From Methanobacterium sp. PtaU1.Bin242 (GTDB lineage Archaea; Methanobacteriota; Methanobacteria; Methanobacteriales; Methanobacteriaceae), in assembly GCA_002067565.1 (NCBI GenBank), contig MVQZ01000222.1, forward strand, positions 1-7,016: a DNA stretch of 7,016 bases, written 5' to 3'. Positions 6,463 through 7,016 of the stretch are shown here, in pieces. Position numbers and translations under genes: made by a program. Within the stretch, counting starts at the first letter, position 1. The number at the start of each line of letters is the position of its first letter. Under the pieces are notes generated by a model that searched no databases, was not told where the DNA came from, and saw nothing but the letters and a program-made list of their open reading frames with translations.

Positions 6463-6474
6463 CAGTTTAAACTG
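6463..6474. promoter_or_regulatory. Perfect 12-bp palindrome upstream of the nitroreductase gene, possible operator/TATA
   Basis: CAGTTTAAACTG is perfectly self-complementary and lies 37 bases before the ATG at 6512. Its central TTTAAA could be the TATA element, giving initiation near 6493 and a short leader. A symmetric site overlapping the core promoter is typical of a dimeric repressor operator. No other classical TATA box is as well placed, although AATATTTAATA at about 6433-6443 is an alternative. Confidence 0.35.
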
Positions 6475-6501
6475 AAATTCACCCTAATTAGATGACCCAA
6501 T

Positions 6502-6505
6502 GGTG
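6502..6505 (+). promoter_or_regulatory. Short ribosome binding site favouring the ATG at 6512
   Basis: GGTG lies six bases before the ATG at 6512, whose product begins M-N-P-V-L-E-T-I, as is usual for this family. An in-frame ATG at 6500 would add four residues (M-V-L-K) but has no purine-rich site at a proper distance. Confidence 0.5.
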
Positions 6506-6511
6506 TTAAAA

Positions 6512-7016
6512 ATGAACCCGGTACTGGAAACTATAAAAAGCAGAAGAAGTGTAAGAAAATACCAAACTCGTCAGATCAAGGATGAAGAACTGGATAAAAT
6601 CCTGGAAGCCGCCATTTATGCTCCTTCAGGCCATAATGATCAATCCTGGCACTTCACCATAATCCAGGATAAAGATCTGATAAATGAGATCAGCGAAGGT
6701 GCCAAGGAAGTGATGAGAACAATGGATGTGGAGTGGATCGCTAAAATGGGGGCCATTGAGGATCTTAACATTTTCTATCATGCGCCTACCATAATAATAG
6801 TCTCAGGAAAGACTGATGCGGTCACTCCCCATGCAGATTGCTGTGCTGCAATACAGAACATCCTTCTGGCAGCAGAAAGTCTGGATATCGGATCCTGCTG
6901 GATAGGATTCGCCAAGTTCTTTTTTACAAATCCAGAAAATATGAAGAATCTCCATATCCCAGAGGGATATGAAGTTAAGTATGGAGTTGCCCTGGGATAC
7001 AAGGTTTGGGAAACCG
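6512..7016 (+). CDS. Nitroreductase-family FMN-dependent oxidoreductase; 3' end outside window
   Basis: The frame is open from the ATG at 6512 to the right edge, giving 168 complete codons with no stop; probably only a short tail is missing, since small family members run to about 170-190 residues. Nitroreductase signatures are clear: S-R-R-S-V-R-K-Y at residues 10-17 (FMN phosphate binding), A-P-S-G-H-N-D-Q-S-W at 37-46 (flavin contact, usually N-x-Q-P-W, here with Ser for Pro), and A-D-C-C-A-A-I-Q-N-I-L-L-A-A at 108-121 followed by I-G-S-C-W-I-G at 126-132. Late in the sequence, A-L-G-Y at 160-163 matches the conserved C-terminal strand. Family members are homodimeric flavoproteins that reduce nitro compounds, quinones or flavins with NAD(P)H; in methanogens the physiological substrate is usually unknown. 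It is divergent from the methyltransferase gene and has a palindromic element in its likely promoter. Confidence 0.92.
   Translation, partial: MNPVLETIKSRRSVRKYQTRQIKDEELDKILEAAIYAPSGHNDQSWHFTIIQDKDLINEISEGAKEVMRTMDVEWIAKMGAIEDLNIFYHAPTIIIVSGKTDAVTPHADCCAAIQNILLAAESLDIGSCWIGFAKFFFTNPENMKNLHIPEGYEVKYGVALGYKVWET

Larger units (their letters stand above)
6177..6511. other. Gene-free, very AT-rich divergent intergenic region
   Basis: About 335 bases separate the methyltransferase and nitroreductase genes. They hold the methyltransferase promoter, an imperfect direct repeat with a small inverted repeat (6233-6277), an orphan GGAGGTG ribosome-binding-like site at 6309-6315, an AT-only inverted repeat (TTTAAAA/TTTTAAA, 6365-6380), and a perfect palindrome at 6463-6474. 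A 32-codon open stretch (6354-6449) has no upstream start codon in frame and is not called. No tRNA-like or other recognisable RNA was seen. Confidence 0.6.

Noticed and set aside
6778..7002. Minus-strand frame of 74 codons at the right edge
   Set aside because: It is antisense to the well-supported nitroreductase gene, which is open to the right edge on the + strand.

Overview
The window looks like a chromosomal segment of a methanogenic archaeon, most likely a Methanobacterium-like member of the Methanobacteriales. The main evidence is a complete Sep-tRNA:Cys-tRNA synthase gene (pscS), an enzyme largely confined to methanogens and close relatives. Supporting signs are archaeal-style AT-rich promoter elements, GGTGAT/GGAG-type ribosome binding sites, oligo-T run terminators, and very AT-rich intergenic DNA between moderately AT-rich genes. 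The genus is an inference from the look of the proteins; no database search was possible.

Left part (1-4135, all + strand). The window opens inside a polytopic membrane protein, probably a GT-C glycosyltransferase, of which the last 419 codons are present. After a 205-base AT-rich gap with oligo-T runs comes a tight three-gene cluster. It encodes a PHP-family metallo-phosphoesterase (TTG start), a stand-alone LPG_synthase_TM/UPF0104 'flippase-like' membrane protein that overlaps it by 25 bases, and, 33 bases further on, an extended-SDR NAD-dependent sugar epimerase/dehydratase. The overlap and spacing indicate one operon. With the adjacent glycosyltransferase, the cluster is best read as acting on lipid-linked sugars or surface glycans at the membrane, although no substrate can be read from the sequence.

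Middle (4136-5421). pscS stands alone behind its own promoter-like region. It makes Cys-tRNA(Cys) from phosphoseryl-tRNA(Cys), the indirect cysteine route of methanogens. All three conserved catalytic cysteines and the PLP lysine are present.

Right part (5422-7016). A class I SAM-dependent methyltransferase lies convergent to pscS on the minus strand. Its reading frame is broken near 5624-5632: the first frame stops at 5614, but the family-like C-terminus continues in another frame to a stop at 5471, so one base appears to be missing from a gene of about 230 codons. A gene-free, very AT-rich region of about 340 bases (6177-6511) follows, with a direct repeat, an inverted repeat and a perfect 12-bp palindrome. 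A divergent nitroreductase-family gene then runs off the right edge.

No mobile element, CRISPR array, tRNA or rRNA was seen, and I found no clear evidence of a wholly new system. The points most worth a second look are the frameshifted methyltransferase, the PHP/flippase-like/epimerase operon, and the palindrome and repeats in the 6177-6511 region.
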